NCBI GenBank assembly: GCA_046351555.1
Contig: JAXLYI010000023.1
Span: 124,001 to 188,000, forward strand
From: CAISKJ01 sp046351555
GTDB lineage: Bacteria > Myxococcota_A > Polyangia > Polyangiales > Ga0077539
Length of the DNA stretch: 64,000 bases
Direction: 5' to 3'
Each line of letters opens with the position of its first letter. Position 1 is the stretch's first letter. Positions 8,578 through 17,198 of the stretch are shown piece after piece. A model generated the notes under the pieces. The model made no database searches, had not been told where the DNA came from, and worked only from the letters and a program-made list of their open reading frames with translations. A program made the translations under genes and the position numbers.

Positions 8578-10044
8578 TCAGCCCGCGGCGCGCTCGGCGG
8601 CGGCGGGGAGCGTCGACTGGTACACCGACTGGTAGCGGCGGGCCGAGCGGTCCCACGACCAGTCGCCGCGCATCACCCGGCGGACCAGCTTCGCGAAGGC
8701 CGCGCGCCGCGAGAAGGCCGTGATCGCGCGCGACGCGGCGGCGTAGAGCCCGTCGCCGGTGGCCTCTTCGAAGAGGAAGCCGGTGCCCGTGGCGAGCTCG
8801 GGGTCGCAGTCGACGACGGTGTCGCGCAGGCCGCCGGTGGCGCGGACGACGGGCACGGTGCCGTAGCGCATCGCGTACATCTGCGCGAGGCCGCAGGGCT
8901 CGAAGCGCGACGGCACGAGGAAGAAGTCGCTGCCCGCGTAGATGCGGTGGGCGAGGGCGTCGTCGAAGTCCGAGCGGTAGGCCACCTTGTCGGGCATCGC
9001 GCGGGCGAGCTCGGCCATCGCCTCCATGATCGCGGGCGAGCCCGAGCCCTGCACCACCACCTGCACGTCCTGGCGGAGCAGCGCGGGCGCGCAGGCCGCG
9101 AGGAGGTCGACGCCCTTCTGCGACTCCATCCGCGCGACCATGCCGAACACGGGGGTGTCGGGGCGCACCGGGAGCTCGAGGCGCTGCTGGAGGTCGGCCT
9201 TGCAGCGGGCCTTGTTGGCCACGCCCTCGGCGTCGTAGCGGGCGATGAGGCTCGGGTCGGTGGAGGGGTTCCACACGGCGGGGTCGACGCCGTTGAGGAT
9301 GCCGACGAGGTCGCCGCGCGCGCGCAGGACGCCGTCCATCCGGGCGCCCCCGTCGGGCGTGGCGATCTCGCGCGCGTAGGTGTTGGACACCGTGGTGAGG
9401 CGCGTCGCGTGGACGATGCCGCCCTTCAGCCACGAGGCCTGCCCGTAGAACTCCATCTCCTTCACGCTGCCGTACGACGCCGGCAGGCCGACGGCCTCGA
9501 GCGTCTCCAGCGGGAAGGCGCCCTGGTGCGCGAGGTTGTGGATCGTGAGTACCGTCTTCACCTCGGCGAGGCGCGCGTCCTCCTCCTTCAGGTGGTCGAG
9601 CATCACGGGGAGCAGCGCGGTGGCCCAGTCGTGCACGTGGACCACGTCGGGCAGGCGGCTCTGCGCGCGCATCCACTCGATCGCGCCGCGGCACAGCATC
9701 CCGAAGCGCAGGTGGTTGTCGGCGTAGGCTTCGCCCTTCTCGCCGTAGACGCCCGGCCGGTCGCTCACGCGCGGCCCCCCGAGGAGCACCACCGTCACGC
9801 CCGACGGCAGCCGCGCCTCGTACACGTCGAGCGACACGGGCTCGCCCGCGAGCGGGAACTTCACCTTCGTCAGCCGACGCGCGAGCGCATGCGCGCCCAC
9901 GTCGATGGAGCCGTAGAGCAGCGACACGACGGTCACCTTGTGCCCGAGCGCGCGCAGGGCCTTCGGGAGCGCGGCCGACACATCAGCCAGCCCCCCCACC
10001 TTGCTGAAGGGAACCACCTCGGGCGTGACGAAGACGATGTCCAT
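8578..10044 (-). CDS. glgA: Glycogen synthase (ADP-glucose type, GT5)
   Basis: The 488-residue protein starts MDIVFVTPEVVPFSKVGGLADV, which contains the KxGGL ADP-glucose motif (Lys15) of bacterial GlgA. The second Rossmann domain shows ARMESQKGVDLL (about 297-308) and the SRFEPCGLAQMYAMRYG signature with the catalytic Glu of retaining GT-B enzymes. Length equals the family norm. It transfers glucose from ADP-glucose to growing alpha-1,4-glucan. The ATG at 10044 is preferred over an upstream start that would add 13 unconserved residues. No other glycogen genes are next to it. Confidence 0.95.
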   Translation of the reverse strand: MDIVFVTPEVVPFSKVGGLADVSAALPKALRALGHKVTVVSLLYGSIDVGAHALARRLTKVKFPLAGEPVSLDVYEARLPSGVTVVLLGGPRVSDRPGVYGEKGEAYADNHLRFGMLCRGAIEWMRAQSRLPDVVHVHDWATALLPVMLDHLKEEDARLAEVKTVLTIHNLAHQGAFPLETLEAVGLPASYGSVKEMEFYGQASWLKGGIVHATRLTTVSNTYAREIATPDGGARMDGVLRARGDLVGILNGVDPAVWNPSTDPSLIARYDAEGVANKARCKADLQQRLELPVRPDTPVFGMVARMESQKGVDLLAACAPALLRQDVQVVVQGSGSPAIMEAMAELARAMPDKVAYRSDFDDALAHRIYAGSDFFLVPSRFEPCGLAQMYAMRYGTVPVVRATGGLRDTVVDCDPELATGTGFLFEEATGDGLYAAASRAITAFSRRAAFAKLVRRVMRGDWSWDRSARRYQSVYQSTLPAAAERAAG

Positions 10045-10151
10045 GGCGCGCGGGTTATGCCGCACCGGGGCGCCCGGGCGCAACGGCCGTCTCCGCGGCG
10101 CGTGCGTTCGGTCAACCCCGCGGCGCCCGCCCGTGCGACCCTCCCGGGCCC

Positions 10152-11120
10152 ATGGACGACGCGCGCGCCCCCCTCCGCGTGGCCGAGGTCTTCGGCCTCG
10201 ACCCGCCCCGCACCCGACTCCGCGAGGCGATCCTCACCCTCCGCGGCGACCCGCTCACCCCGCCGTCGCGCTTCGATCACACGTCGCTGAAGATGTTCCG
10301 CCCGCGGATGGCGCTGCCGCTGTGGGCGGGGCGTCCTGCGCGGGGGCGCACGGTGCCCATCTACAACCTCTTCAGCCACGTGCGCCCGCCCCCCGAGGCG
10401 GGGTGGAGCGTGCGGGTCACCACGGCGCGGGACTTCCTCGGCACGCAGCTCACCTACGACAGCCACAACGGCACCGACTTCGCCGTCCCGATCGGCACCG
10501 TGGTGGTGGCCGCGGCGCCGGGCGTGGTGCGGCGCGTGTCGAGCGAGTTCAACCGCGGCGGGCTGAAGGTCTTCATCGACCACGGCGCGGGCGTCGTCAC
10601 CACGAGCAACCACCTCGCGCGGGCGCTGGTTTGCGTGGGCGAGCGCGTGCGCCGGGGCCAGCCCGTTGCGCTCTCGGGCTACAGCGGGCTCGACGGCCTC
10701 ACGACCTTCCCGTGGGGCGCGCCGCACGTGCATTTCAACGTCTGGCTCGACGGCGAGTACGTCGACCCCTTCGCCCGCCCCGGCGAGACGGCCCTCTGGC
10801 GCAACGGCAACTGGCCCACCGCCCACACCGGCGGCGACGACGATGCGTTCGAAGCCACCGACTGGGACGACGACGCGATGGCCCGCGCGCTCGGCAACTG
10901 CCTGCACGACGGCTCGCGGCGCGAGGTGGAGTCGACCCCCGACCGCGACGCCCGCGCGATGGCCCTGCTCTTCCACATGAACTACTACCCCACGCGCTTC
11001 CGCGAGCGCCCGGGGCTCTACCGCACCACGCACCCGCGCGCGCCGACGCTTGACCTCCCGTTCCGCGCGGAGGATTTCGACGGCGTGTGGTTCCCGCATG
11101 GCGTGGAGCCCGCGCGCTGA
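10152..11120 (+). CDS. M23 (LytM) family metallopeptidase-like protein
   Basis: The 322-residue protein contains the M23 zinc-site pattern: His105 and Asp109 in SHNGTDFAVP, His154 in SNHLA, and the HVH motif at 192-194 (APHVHFNVWL). The fold usually cuts peptidoglycan cross-links. There is no obvious signal peptide at the predicted start, which is unusual for a wall enzyme, so export is uncertain or the target is different. Residues after about 215 form an extra C-terminal extension of roughly 100 residues that I do not recognise. A hairpin followed by TTT lies 12 bases downstream of the stop. Confidence 0.8.
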   Translation: MDDARAPLRVAEVFGLDPPRTRLREAILTLRGDPLTPPSRFDHTSLKMFRPRMALPLWAGRPARGRTVPIYNLFSHVRPPPEAGWSVRVTTARDFLGTQLTYDSHNGTDFAVPIGTVVVAAAPGVVRRVSSEFNRGGLKVFIDHGAGVVTTSNHLARALVCVGERVRRGQPVALSGYSGLDGLTTFPWGAPHVHFNVWLDGEYVDPFARPGETALWRNGNWPTAHTGGDDDAFEATDWDDDAMARALGNCLHDGSRREVESTPDRDARAMALLFHMNYYPTRFRERPGLYRTTHPRAPTLDLPFRAEDFDGVWFPHGVEPAR

Positions 11121-11132
11121 CGCGCGGCGGTT

Positions 11133-11157
11133 CGCCCTCCGCGTGTTGAGGGCGTTT
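11133..11157 (+). terminator. Candidate intrinsic terminator after the M23 gene
   Basis: CGCCCTC (11133-11139) and GAGGGCG (11148-11154) form a 7-bp GC stem with an 8-base loop, followed by TTT. It lies between convergent genes, where a terminator is expected. The short T-run makes it weak. Confidence 0.4.
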
Positions 11158-11200
11158 GGGTGCCGAACGCGAGGCGTCGAGCCGGCGCGGTAGAGACCCT

Positions 11201-12235
11201 TCAGCCCACGACGCGGTCGCGGCCCTCGTGCTTGGCCTCGTAGAGCCGGTCGTCGGCGCGGCGGAGCACGTCCTCCAGCGCCGACGCGCCGCCGTCATCG
11301 GCCACGCCCACGCTCACCGTCACCCCGAGCTCGCCGCGCTCGGTCGCCACGGCTGAGGCCGCCACCGCCGCACGGATGCGCTCGGCCGCCGCCCGCGCCG
11401 CGTCGAGCTCGACCCCCGGCAGCGCCACCGCGAACTCCTCGCCGCCGAAGCGCCCCACCAGCGCGCCTTCGCCCGCCGCGTCGCGCACGCGTCGGGCCAC
11501 CTCCGCCAGCACCACGTCGCCCACCAGGTGCCCGTGCGCGTCGTTGAACGACTTGAAGTGGTCGACGTCGAGCATCACCACGGAGTAGGGCCGCGGGCGC
11601 CGCGCGAAGGCCGCCTCGGCCAGCGCGAGGAAGTGCCGCCGGTTGGCGAGGTTGGTCAGCGCGTCGGTGGTCGCGAGGCGCTGCACCTCGCCGAAGAGCT
11701 GCGCGTTCTCGATCGCGATGCCCGCCTGGCCCGCGATCGCCTCCAGCAGCTCGACGACGTCCTCGTCGAAGTGGTGCGGGCGCGAGTGGGTCAGCGTCAG
11801 GATCGCCAGGATGCGCCGCCGCCGCCACACCGGCACGCACACCGCCGAGCGCGAGCTCTGCCCGTTGTTGTCGATGCGCAGCCACCGCGGGTCTTCGAGC
11901 GTGTCGTCGACCTTCGCCGGCACGCCGCGCCCGAACACCCACCCCGCCAGGCCCCCGTGCAGCACCCTCGTCAGCGCCGCGTCGTCCACCTGGTAGGGCA
12001 TCCCGTTGCGCACGGCGATCTTGCGCTGCGGTTTGCCCGCGCCGTCGACCAGCATCAGCGTGCCAGCGGTCGCGCGCCCCAGGCGGACGGTGCGCGTCAG
12101 CATCTCGCCGAGCACCTGGTCGAGGTCGAGGCTCGACGTGAGCGCCGTGGTGACGTCGAGCAGGATGCGAATCACCCCGGCGGGCGCGTCCGGCGGCGCG
12201 GTCGGCATGGAAGGTCGATCGCTCGTCGTGCTCAT
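11201..12235 (-). CDS. GAF-domain diguanylate cyclase (GGEEF)
   Basis: The 344-residue protein has an N-terminal GAF-like sensor domain (about 20-170) and a C-terminal GGDEF domain (about 180-344). The active-site signature is an intact GGEEF (RFGGEEFAVALPG), with the metal-binding LDVDHFKSFND upstream, so it should make cyclic di-GMP from GTP. The usual RxxD inhibitory site five residues before the signature is absent (GEGA there), suggesting no product feedback through that site. No transmembrane segment is seen, so it is probably cytosolic and responds to an intracellular ligand. ATG 12235 is preferred over the GTG one codon earlier. Confidence 0.9.
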   Translation of the reverse strand: MSTTSDRPSMPTAPPDAPAGVIRILLDVTTALTSSLDLDQVLGEMLTRTVRLGRATAGTLMLVDGAGKPQRKIAVRNGMPYQVDDAALTRVLHGGLAGWVFGRGVPAKVDDTLEDPRWLRIDNNGQSSRSAVCVPVWRRRRILAILTLTHSRPHHFDEDVVELLEAIAGQAGIAIENAQLFGEVQRLATTDALTNLANRRHFLALAEAAFARRPRPYSVVMLDVDHFKSFNDAHGHLVGDVVLAEVARRVRDAAGEGALVGRFGGEEFAVALPGVELDAARAAAERIRAAVAASAVATERGELGVTVSVGVADDGGASALEDVLRRADDRLYEAKHEGRDRVVG

Positions 12236-12278
12236 CACCCGCGGTCGGCGCCGTTCCTACGCCGGCGCGGGTCTTCGG

Positions 12279-13244
12279 TCAACTCGCTTCGAGCGCGGCG
12301 CGGGCGACGTCCCAGCGCGGGGACGTCCGCGGCACCCGCCCCGGGTCGAAGCGCCGCGCCGCCACACGCAGGTCACCGTCGCCCGCGGAGACCCCGAGCG
12401 ACGCGAGCAGCTCCGCGCGCAGCCGGGCCGGGTCGTGGCCGCGCGCGCGCAGCTCGGCGAGGCCCATCGCGCCGAGGCGCTTGGCCAGGCGCTCGCCGTC
12501 GCGCCCGAGCACCAGCGGCAGGTGCGCCCACCGCGGCGGCGGCGCGCCGAACGCCTCGTAGAGAAGCACCTGGCGCGGCGTGCTGGCGAGCAGATCATCG
12601 CCGCGCACCACCTCGGTCACCTCCATCGTGATGTCGTCGACCACCACCGCGAGCTGGTAGGCCGCGACGCCGTCGGCCCGCGCCACCACGAAGTCGCCCA
12701 CCTCGCGCGCGACGTCCTGCGTGAAGTCTCCCGCCGCGAGGTCGCGCACCGTCACCCTCCCCCGCGCCGCGTCGACGCGGAAGCGCCACGCCACCCCGCG
12801 CCCGCGCGCCGCCGCCTCGCGGGTGACGTCCTCCGGGTCGCGCCCGCGGCACGTCCCCGGGTACACGGGCTCCGCGCCGTGGGGCGCCTGCGCGGCGGCC
12901 TCCACCTCCTTGCGGCTGCACCCGCAGGGGTACACGAGGCCCTTCGCGCGGAGGACTTCGAGCGCCTCGCGGTAGAGCCCGGCGCGCGCGCTCTGGCGGT
13001 AGGGCGCGTGCGTTTCGAGCGCGCCGGGGCCCTCGTCCCAGGCGAGCCCGAGCCACGCGAGGTCTTCGTACATCGCCTCGATGGGGCGCGTGCTCGAGCG
13101 GACGACGTCGAGGTCTTCGACGCGGAGCGCCCACCGCCCGCCGTCGCGCCACGCGGCGAGGGCGGAGGCGAGGGCCGTCCGCGCGCTGCCGACGTGGAGG
13201 GCGCCGGAGGGCGTCGGGGCGAAGCGTCCGCGCTCGATCGTCAC
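12279..13244 (-). CDS. gluQ: Glutamyl-Q tRNA(Asp) synthetase
   Basis: The 321-residue protein is a truncated GluRS-like catalytic core without an anticodon-binding domain, as expected for GluQ-RS (YadB). It shows the HIGH-equivalent FAPTPSGALHVG at 8-19, the zinc-site CGCSRKEV with further Tyr/Cys ligands downstream, and a degenerate KMSKS-equivalent LAKRLGAMGL. The enzyme attaches glutamate to queuosine in tRNA(Asp). The start is GTG 13244. It is divergent from the lipoprotein gene at 13270 with a 25-base gap. Confidence 0.93.
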   Translation of the reverse strand: MTIERGRFAPTPSGALHVGSARTALASALAAWRDGGRWALRVEDLDVVRSSTRPIEAMYEDLAWLGLAWDEGPGALETHAPYRQSARAGLYREALEVLRAKGLVYPCGCSRKEVEAAAQAPHGAEPVYPGTCRGRDPEDVTREAAARGRGVAWRFRVDAARGRVTVRDLAAGDFTQDVAREVGDFVVARADGVAAYQLAVVVDDITMEVTEVVRGDDLLASTPRQVLLYEAFGAPPPRWAHLPLVLGRDGERLAKRLGAMGLAELRARGHDPARLRAELLASLGVSAGDGDLRVAARRFDPGRVPRTSPRWDVARAALEAS

Positions 13245-13269
13245 GGGCGCGATGGTACCGTTCCCCGCC

Positions 13270-15150
13270 GTGAACGTGATGCCCCGTTGCGTCGCCGCCG
13301 CCGCGCTCCTCGCGGGGTGCCCCGACGCGCCCATCGCGCCCGACGCGATCGAGCCGCGCGATGCGAACGATGCGACCGCGGACGTCGCCGTCGACGCGCC
13401 GCGCGAGGCCGAGGTTGCGCCGCCGTTCGGGCCGCGCTTCACGCCCTGGGACGTCGCCGCCGGCCCGTGCAGCGCCGCGGGCTGGTGCTGGGAGAACCCT
13501 TCCCCCGCGGGCGGATCCGTCGTCGCGGTCGGCGCGCGCGGCGACGACGCCTGGGCCCTGACGCGCGACGGGGTGGTGATTCAAGCGTCTGCCGCGGGGC
13601 TACGCGCGGCGCGGGTCCACCCGTACGACCCGGCGCAGACGGCGGGCACGGTGGCCTTCCTCGGGCCCTCGGCGGTGTGGGTGGCCTTCCCCGGCGCGGT
13701 GCTCCGGTGGGACGGGCAACGCTTCGAGCGGGCGGAGTTCTTCGATGGCGTGAGCGAGCCGACGCGGGTGTGGGGCCGCGCGCCCGACGACCTGTGGCTC
13801 ACCGGGCCGGTGGGGACGGTGGTCCATTTCGACGGCGCGTCGTGGTCGTCGCGGCCGCTGCCGACGGGCGCGGACGTCGCGTCGATCGCGCTCGGCGGCG
13901 AGGCGGAGGTGTGGGCGCAGGACGTCACGGGCGTCGTGTGGCGGCGGCGCGGCGGCGCGTGGGTTCGCGGCGAGACGCACGCGGTGGACGAGCACCGCGG
14001 CGTGTGGATCCTCTCGGCCGACGACGCCTGGTCATGCGGTGATGGTGTCGCGTCGCACTGGGACGGCGCGCGCTGGACGCGCGAGGTGGTCGATCGCATG
14101 CCCGCGTCGCGCGTGTGCTCGGTGTGGTCGGACGGCGACGGGGTGTGGTTCAGCGACGGCGGGCTCGTGCGGCGGCGCAACGCCGACGGCGCGTGGGACG
14201 TCGAGCCCGACAGCGCCATGGTGACGGCGGTGGGCGGCGCGCCCGACGACGTGTGGCTCGGGCGCGCGGACGGCGCGGTGCAGCGCCTCTTCGGCGGGCG
14301 CTTCGTCGGCGTGACGCGCACGCGGCCGCGTTTCGACGTGACGCGTATCGCGGGCGACGACGACGCGACGCTCCGCGCGCTCACCCCGGCGACGCTGATG
14401 GGCTTCGACGGGCGCGGGTGGTTCGAGGCGAGCGCGCCGACGCGGTACTACGAGCTCCTCGGCGCGTGGCCCGTCGACGCTGCCGACACGTGGCTCGCGG
14501 GGCTCTCGCGGGTGGGCGTTCGCGACGGGGGCCGCGCCTCGCGCTGGAGCCGCGACGCCGGCGAGCGCGACGTGCTGGAGGTGAACGAGCCGCTCCGTGC
14601 GGTGGCCGGGAGCGCGCCCGACGACGTGTGGGCGGTGGGCGACGGCGGCGCGGCGTGGCGCTGGGACGGGGCGCGCTGGGCGAGCACGGAGACGGGCGTG
14701 ACGACGGCGCTGCGCGACGCGTGGGCGCGGGCGCGCGACGACGCGTGGGCGGTGGGCAACGGGGCCACGGCGCTGCACTGGGACGGCGCGCGCTGGCGGG
14801 CGACGGCGCTGCCGATGGCGGCGGACCTCACACGCGTGCACGGCCGCGCGGCCGACGACGTGTGGGCGATCGGGAACGATGCGCGCGGGTCGTGGGTGTT
14901 CCGCTGGGACGGGGCGCAGTGGCGGCGGGACACGGCGGGGCTGCCGGCGGGCTACGCGGCGCGCGGCGTGTGGGCGGCGCCCGACGGGCGCGTGTGGCTC
15001 GCGGGAAGCGCGGTGCTGCGCCGCGAGGGGGGCGTGTGGCTGCGCGAGGACGTCGGCGCGGAGGCGACGCTCTACGCGGCGCGGGGCGCGCGCGATGGAA
15101 CGGTGCGGGTGGGGGGCGAGGCCGCGGCGGTGCTCGCGCGGCGGCCGTAG
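13270..15150 (+). CDS. Lipoprotein with repeated DDVWAVG/HWDGARW beta-propeller-like motifs
   Basis: The 626-residue protein has a short signal with lipobox ALLAGC (Cys17 or so), then a short Asp/Ala-rich tether. The rest consists of tandem units of about 40-45 residues built on xxDDVWAVGxxG...xxWDGxxW (for example APDDLWLTGPVGTVVHFDG, APDDVWAVGDGGAAWRWDG, ADDVWAIGNDARGSWVFRWDG). At least ten copies are visible, as in propeller-forming lipoproteins common in myxobacteria. It probably presents a large surface or periplasmic binding scaffold; ligand unknown. The start GTG 13270 gives VNVMPRC and is inferred from the signal; an internal ATG at 13279 is an alternative. Confidence 0.75.
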   Translation: MNVMPRCVAAAALLAGCPDAPIAPDAIEPRDANDATADVAVDAPREAEVAPPFGPRFTPWDVAAGPCSAAGWCWENPSPAGGSVVAVGARGDDAWALTRDGVVIQASAAGLRAARVHPYDPAQTAGTVAFLGPSAVWVAFPGAVLRWDGQRFERAEFFDGVSEPTRVWGRAPDDLWLTGPVGTVVHFDGASWSSRPLPTGADVASIALGGEAEVWAQDVTGVVWRRRGGAWVRGETHAVDEHRGVWILSADDAWSCGDGVASHWDGARWTREVVDRMPASRVCSVWSDGDGVWFSDGGLVRRRNADGAWDVEPDSAMVTAVGGAPDDVWLGRADGAVQRLFGGRFVGVTRTRPRFDVTRIAGDDDATLRALTPATLMGFDGRGWFEASAPTRYYELLGAWPVDAADTWLAGLSRVGVRDGGRASRWSRDAGERDVLEVNEPLRAVAGSAPDDVWAVGDGGAAWRWDGARWASTETGVTTALRDAWARARDDAWAVGNGATALHWDGARWRATALPMAADLTRVHGRAADDVWAIGNDARGSWVFRWDGAQWRRDTAGLPAGYAARGVWAAPDGRVWLAGSAVLRREGGVWLREDVGAEATLYAARGARDGTVRVGGEAAAVLARRP

Positions 15151-15265
15151 GGGGCGGCGGGCGGCGGGCCGTGAGCAGCGCGCCCCGCCGGTCGCAGAGC
15201 CTCCCGGCGGGTTACCACGAGTGCGTGCTGGAGAGCGTAGGCGGCCACGCGCGGGGGCGCGCGGC

Positions 15266-16048
15266 TTAGCCCGTCGGGCGCACCTTCTCGGCCGGGGCGT
15301 CGGCGGGCTTCGCGGCGTCCTCGTTGGCGGGCGCGTCGGCCTTCTCCGCCACGACGCGGCGCGCGAGCAGCGCGTTGAAGGGGGCCACCAGCGCGGCGAG
15401 GTGCGCGCGCTCCTCCGCGGTGGAAGACGCCTCGGCGAGGCGGTCGAGGCCCGCGTGCGCGAAATTGAACGCGCCCACCGCGCCCCGGTGCGCCTGCTCG
15501 ATGCGCTTCGAACGCGGGAGCGCGGCCCCGTTGGCGCCGCGGCCGATCGCGCGCGCGAGGTCGTCGGTGCGGCGCTCGATCTCGTCGAGCAGGTCGCCGA
15601 GCCCGAGGCGCTTCACCACCGGCGCGAGCTGCGGCGCGCGGGCGAGCGCGAGCTGGTTGCGCGCGAAGTCGACCTCCGCGTCCGCCGCGAGCGCGGTCAT
15701 CGCGGTGCCGCCGTCGGGGCAGAGCTGCGCCCGCACCTGCTCGGCGTCGGCGCGGACGGACGCGTCGGGGTCGAGGCACTGGAGCTGAACCGTCAGCACG
15801 AGCCGCCGCTCGGCGTCGTCCCAGGGCCCGTCGGCGCGCCGCACGTCGTTGTCCGCGCCCTGCGCCGCCACCAGCCCCTCGATTGCCTCCGCCAGCATCC
15901 CCTTGAACACCACCAGCACCGGCAGCCCGTGGCGACCGCGCTTGCGCTGGTAGGGCGCGTCGTCGACCTCCGCCCACGCGCCGCCCGTCAGCGCCGTGTG
16001 GAAGCCGACGAGGTTCTCCACCGTGAGGGCCTTGTACCCGTATCCCAT
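15266..16048 (-). CDS. Conserved-looking protein of unknown function, 260 aa
   Basis: I do not recognise this protein. The ATG at 16048 has a good GGAGGA ribosome binding site about nine bases upstream and begins MGYGYKALTVENLVGFHTAL. It has no signal peptide or membrane segment. The middle (about 60-210) is rich in helix-forming Ala/Glu/Arg/Leu, and the last 25 residues are an Ala/Pro/Asp/Lys low-complexity tail. Upstream of it is the 460-bp repeat-rich stretch described separately, which must contain its promoter if it is transcribed alone. Confidence 0.6.
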   Translation of the reverse strand: MGYGYKALTVENLVGFHTALTGGAWAEVDDAPYQRKRGRHGLPVLVVFKGMLAEAIEGLVAAQGADNDVRRADGPWDDAERRLVLTVQLQCLDPDASVRADAEQVRAQLCPDGGTAMTALAADAEVDFARNQLALARAPQLAPVVKRLGLGDLLDEIERRTDDLARAIGRGANGAALPRSKRIEQAHRGAVGAFNFAHAGLDRLAEASSTAEERAHLAALVAPFNALLARRVVAEKADAPANEDAAKPADAPAEKVRPTG

Positions 16049-16187
16049 CGCGTCCGTTCCTCCGTGCGGCGGCGCGTTTACACGGGGCGTGCCGGAAGGA
16101 TTTTTGCGCGGGGCCTTCGTGCGTCGCCGGGGGGCGGTGGGGTGGAGGCGAAGAGGCGAAGCAAATGGGCCTTCCTGCGAGGGCGAA

Positions 16188-16209
16188 GGGTGTCGAAGCG
16201 ATGACACCC
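16188..16209. repeat. Inverted repeat upstream of the gene at 15266-16048
   Basis: GGGTGTC (16188-16194) and GACACCC (16203-16209) are 7-bp arms around an 8-base centre. It lies 140 bp upstream of the minus-strand start at 16048 and could be an operator or a hairpin. Confidence 0.4.
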
Positions 16210-16266
16210 CGGCGAGGGGACTGACGAAAAACTGACGATCCGGCGTGAAGGCCAGAGAAACAAGGG

Positions 16267-16490
16267 CTTCTCCGATGGCGGAAGCGCGCGTCGGGGCGCT
16301 TCTCCCGCTGGGGAAACGGCTGCGCGGGCGCTTCTCCGAGGGGAGGAGGGCGCCGGGTGGGGTGTCACGATCGTGACAGCGGGCCAGTGGTCGGTGCGAC
16401 GACGGGGGAAGCGGTCGCCGGGGTGGTGCGGCGATGGTGGAAGGGGTCGCCGAGGAGGTGCGGTGACGGGGGAAGGCGGTGGCGGGGCAG
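16267..16490. repeat. Degenerate 32-bp tandem periodicity in a gene-free stretch (16049-16508)
   Basis: No gene is seen in 16049-16508. CTTCTCC recurs at 16267, 16299 and 16331, exactly 32 bp apart, each within a GGGCGCTTCTCC-like context. In the same 32-bp register, GGTGCGRCGAYGG-like units begin at 16393, 16425 and 16457, with a last partial one at 16490. The palindrome at 16363 also falls on the register (16331 plus 32). Thirty-two bp is about three turns of B-DNA, so sites would lie on one face of the helix. Function unknown; the array is too degenerate to be a recent duplication. Confidence 0.6.
16363..16378. promoter_or_regulatory. Perfect 16-bp palindrome, probable operator
   Basis: TGTCACGATCGTGACA is a perfect inverted repeat in the middle of the 32-bp array. 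It fits the general TGT-N10-ACA pattern of dimeric helix-turn-helix activators, but the regulator is not known. It is 315 bp upstream of the start at 16048. Confidence 0.45.
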
Positions 16491-16508
16491 TGCGGCGGCC
16501 GTAGCAGG

Positions 16509-17033
16509 CTACGCGCTCCAGTCGACGAGCACGCGGTCGGGGCGCGTGGGGTCGACGTGCGCCGCGAAGCTGGTGCCGGGGACGAGCCGGCCGTACGCGC
16601 CCCCCGGGAGGAAGTCGGTCACCACGACCGAGTAGGGCGCGCGACCCTCAACGGTGATGGTCATCCGCGCGCGCGTCTGGGCGATGTTGCCCTGCATCGA
16701 CGAGTTCGAGACGCGGAGGTTGAGGCCGCCACCGACCACCCGCTCCAGCGTCGCGGTGGCGGGGAGGCCCGTCCGGGCGAGCTCCTCGGGGCGCTTGAAG
16801 GCCGAGGCGAGCCGCAGGCAGAGGCCCGACATCAGCGCCGCCACGAGTGCGCCGGCGGCGACGTTGTTCGGGGCGCGGCCGGCGACGACGAGGGCGAGGG
16901 CGACCACCGCGGCCACGCCGAGCGCGACCCCGACGCCGGTGTACGAGAGGCGCGCGGAGCGGATCGCGTCCTCCCGGGCGCGGTTGACCATCGCTTGAAA
17001 CGCGTGAACCTGGTCGAGGGCGGCGGTGCTCAT
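16509..17033 (-). CDS. Small membrane protein with a C-terminal soluble domain, unknown
   Basis: The 174-residue protein has a charged N-terminal 25 residues, two hydrophobic segments (about 32-50 and 56-76), then a soluble beta-rich domain of about 95 residues that ends PDRVLVDWSA. The soluble part (GRAPYSVVVTDFLPGGAYGRLVPGTSFAAHVDP) looks like the small beta domains of DUF3592-like membrane proteins, but I would not name a family. The start is ATG 17033; no clear ribosome binding site. It faces the TlpA-like gene at 17199 across a 165-bp gap. Confidence 0.6.
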   Translation of the reverse strand: MSTAALDQVHAFQAMVNRAREDAIRSARLSYTGVGVALGVAAVVALALVVAGRAPNNVAAGALVAALMSGLCLRLASAFKRPEELARTGLPATATLERVVGGGLNLRVSNSSMQGNIAQTRARMTITVEGRAPYSVVVTDFLPGGAYGRLVPGTSFAAHVDPTRPDRVLVDWSA

Positions 17034-17198
17034 GCGCCGCACGTGGAGCAACGCGCGTGCCCTCACGACAAGAGCCGCGTTTGCGCTCGTCTGCGCGGCC
17101 CTCGCGACGCGCGTGCGGTGGCACGCGTGGCACGGTGCCAGCGCGGTGCCATGCGAGGGGCGCTCCCTTCCCCGCGCGCCCCAGCGTACAACGAGATC

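Noticed and set aside
15151..15265. tRNA-like sequence near GGTTACCACGAG
   Set aside because: No cloverleaf could be formed; no tRNA or rRNA gene was recognised anywhere in the window.
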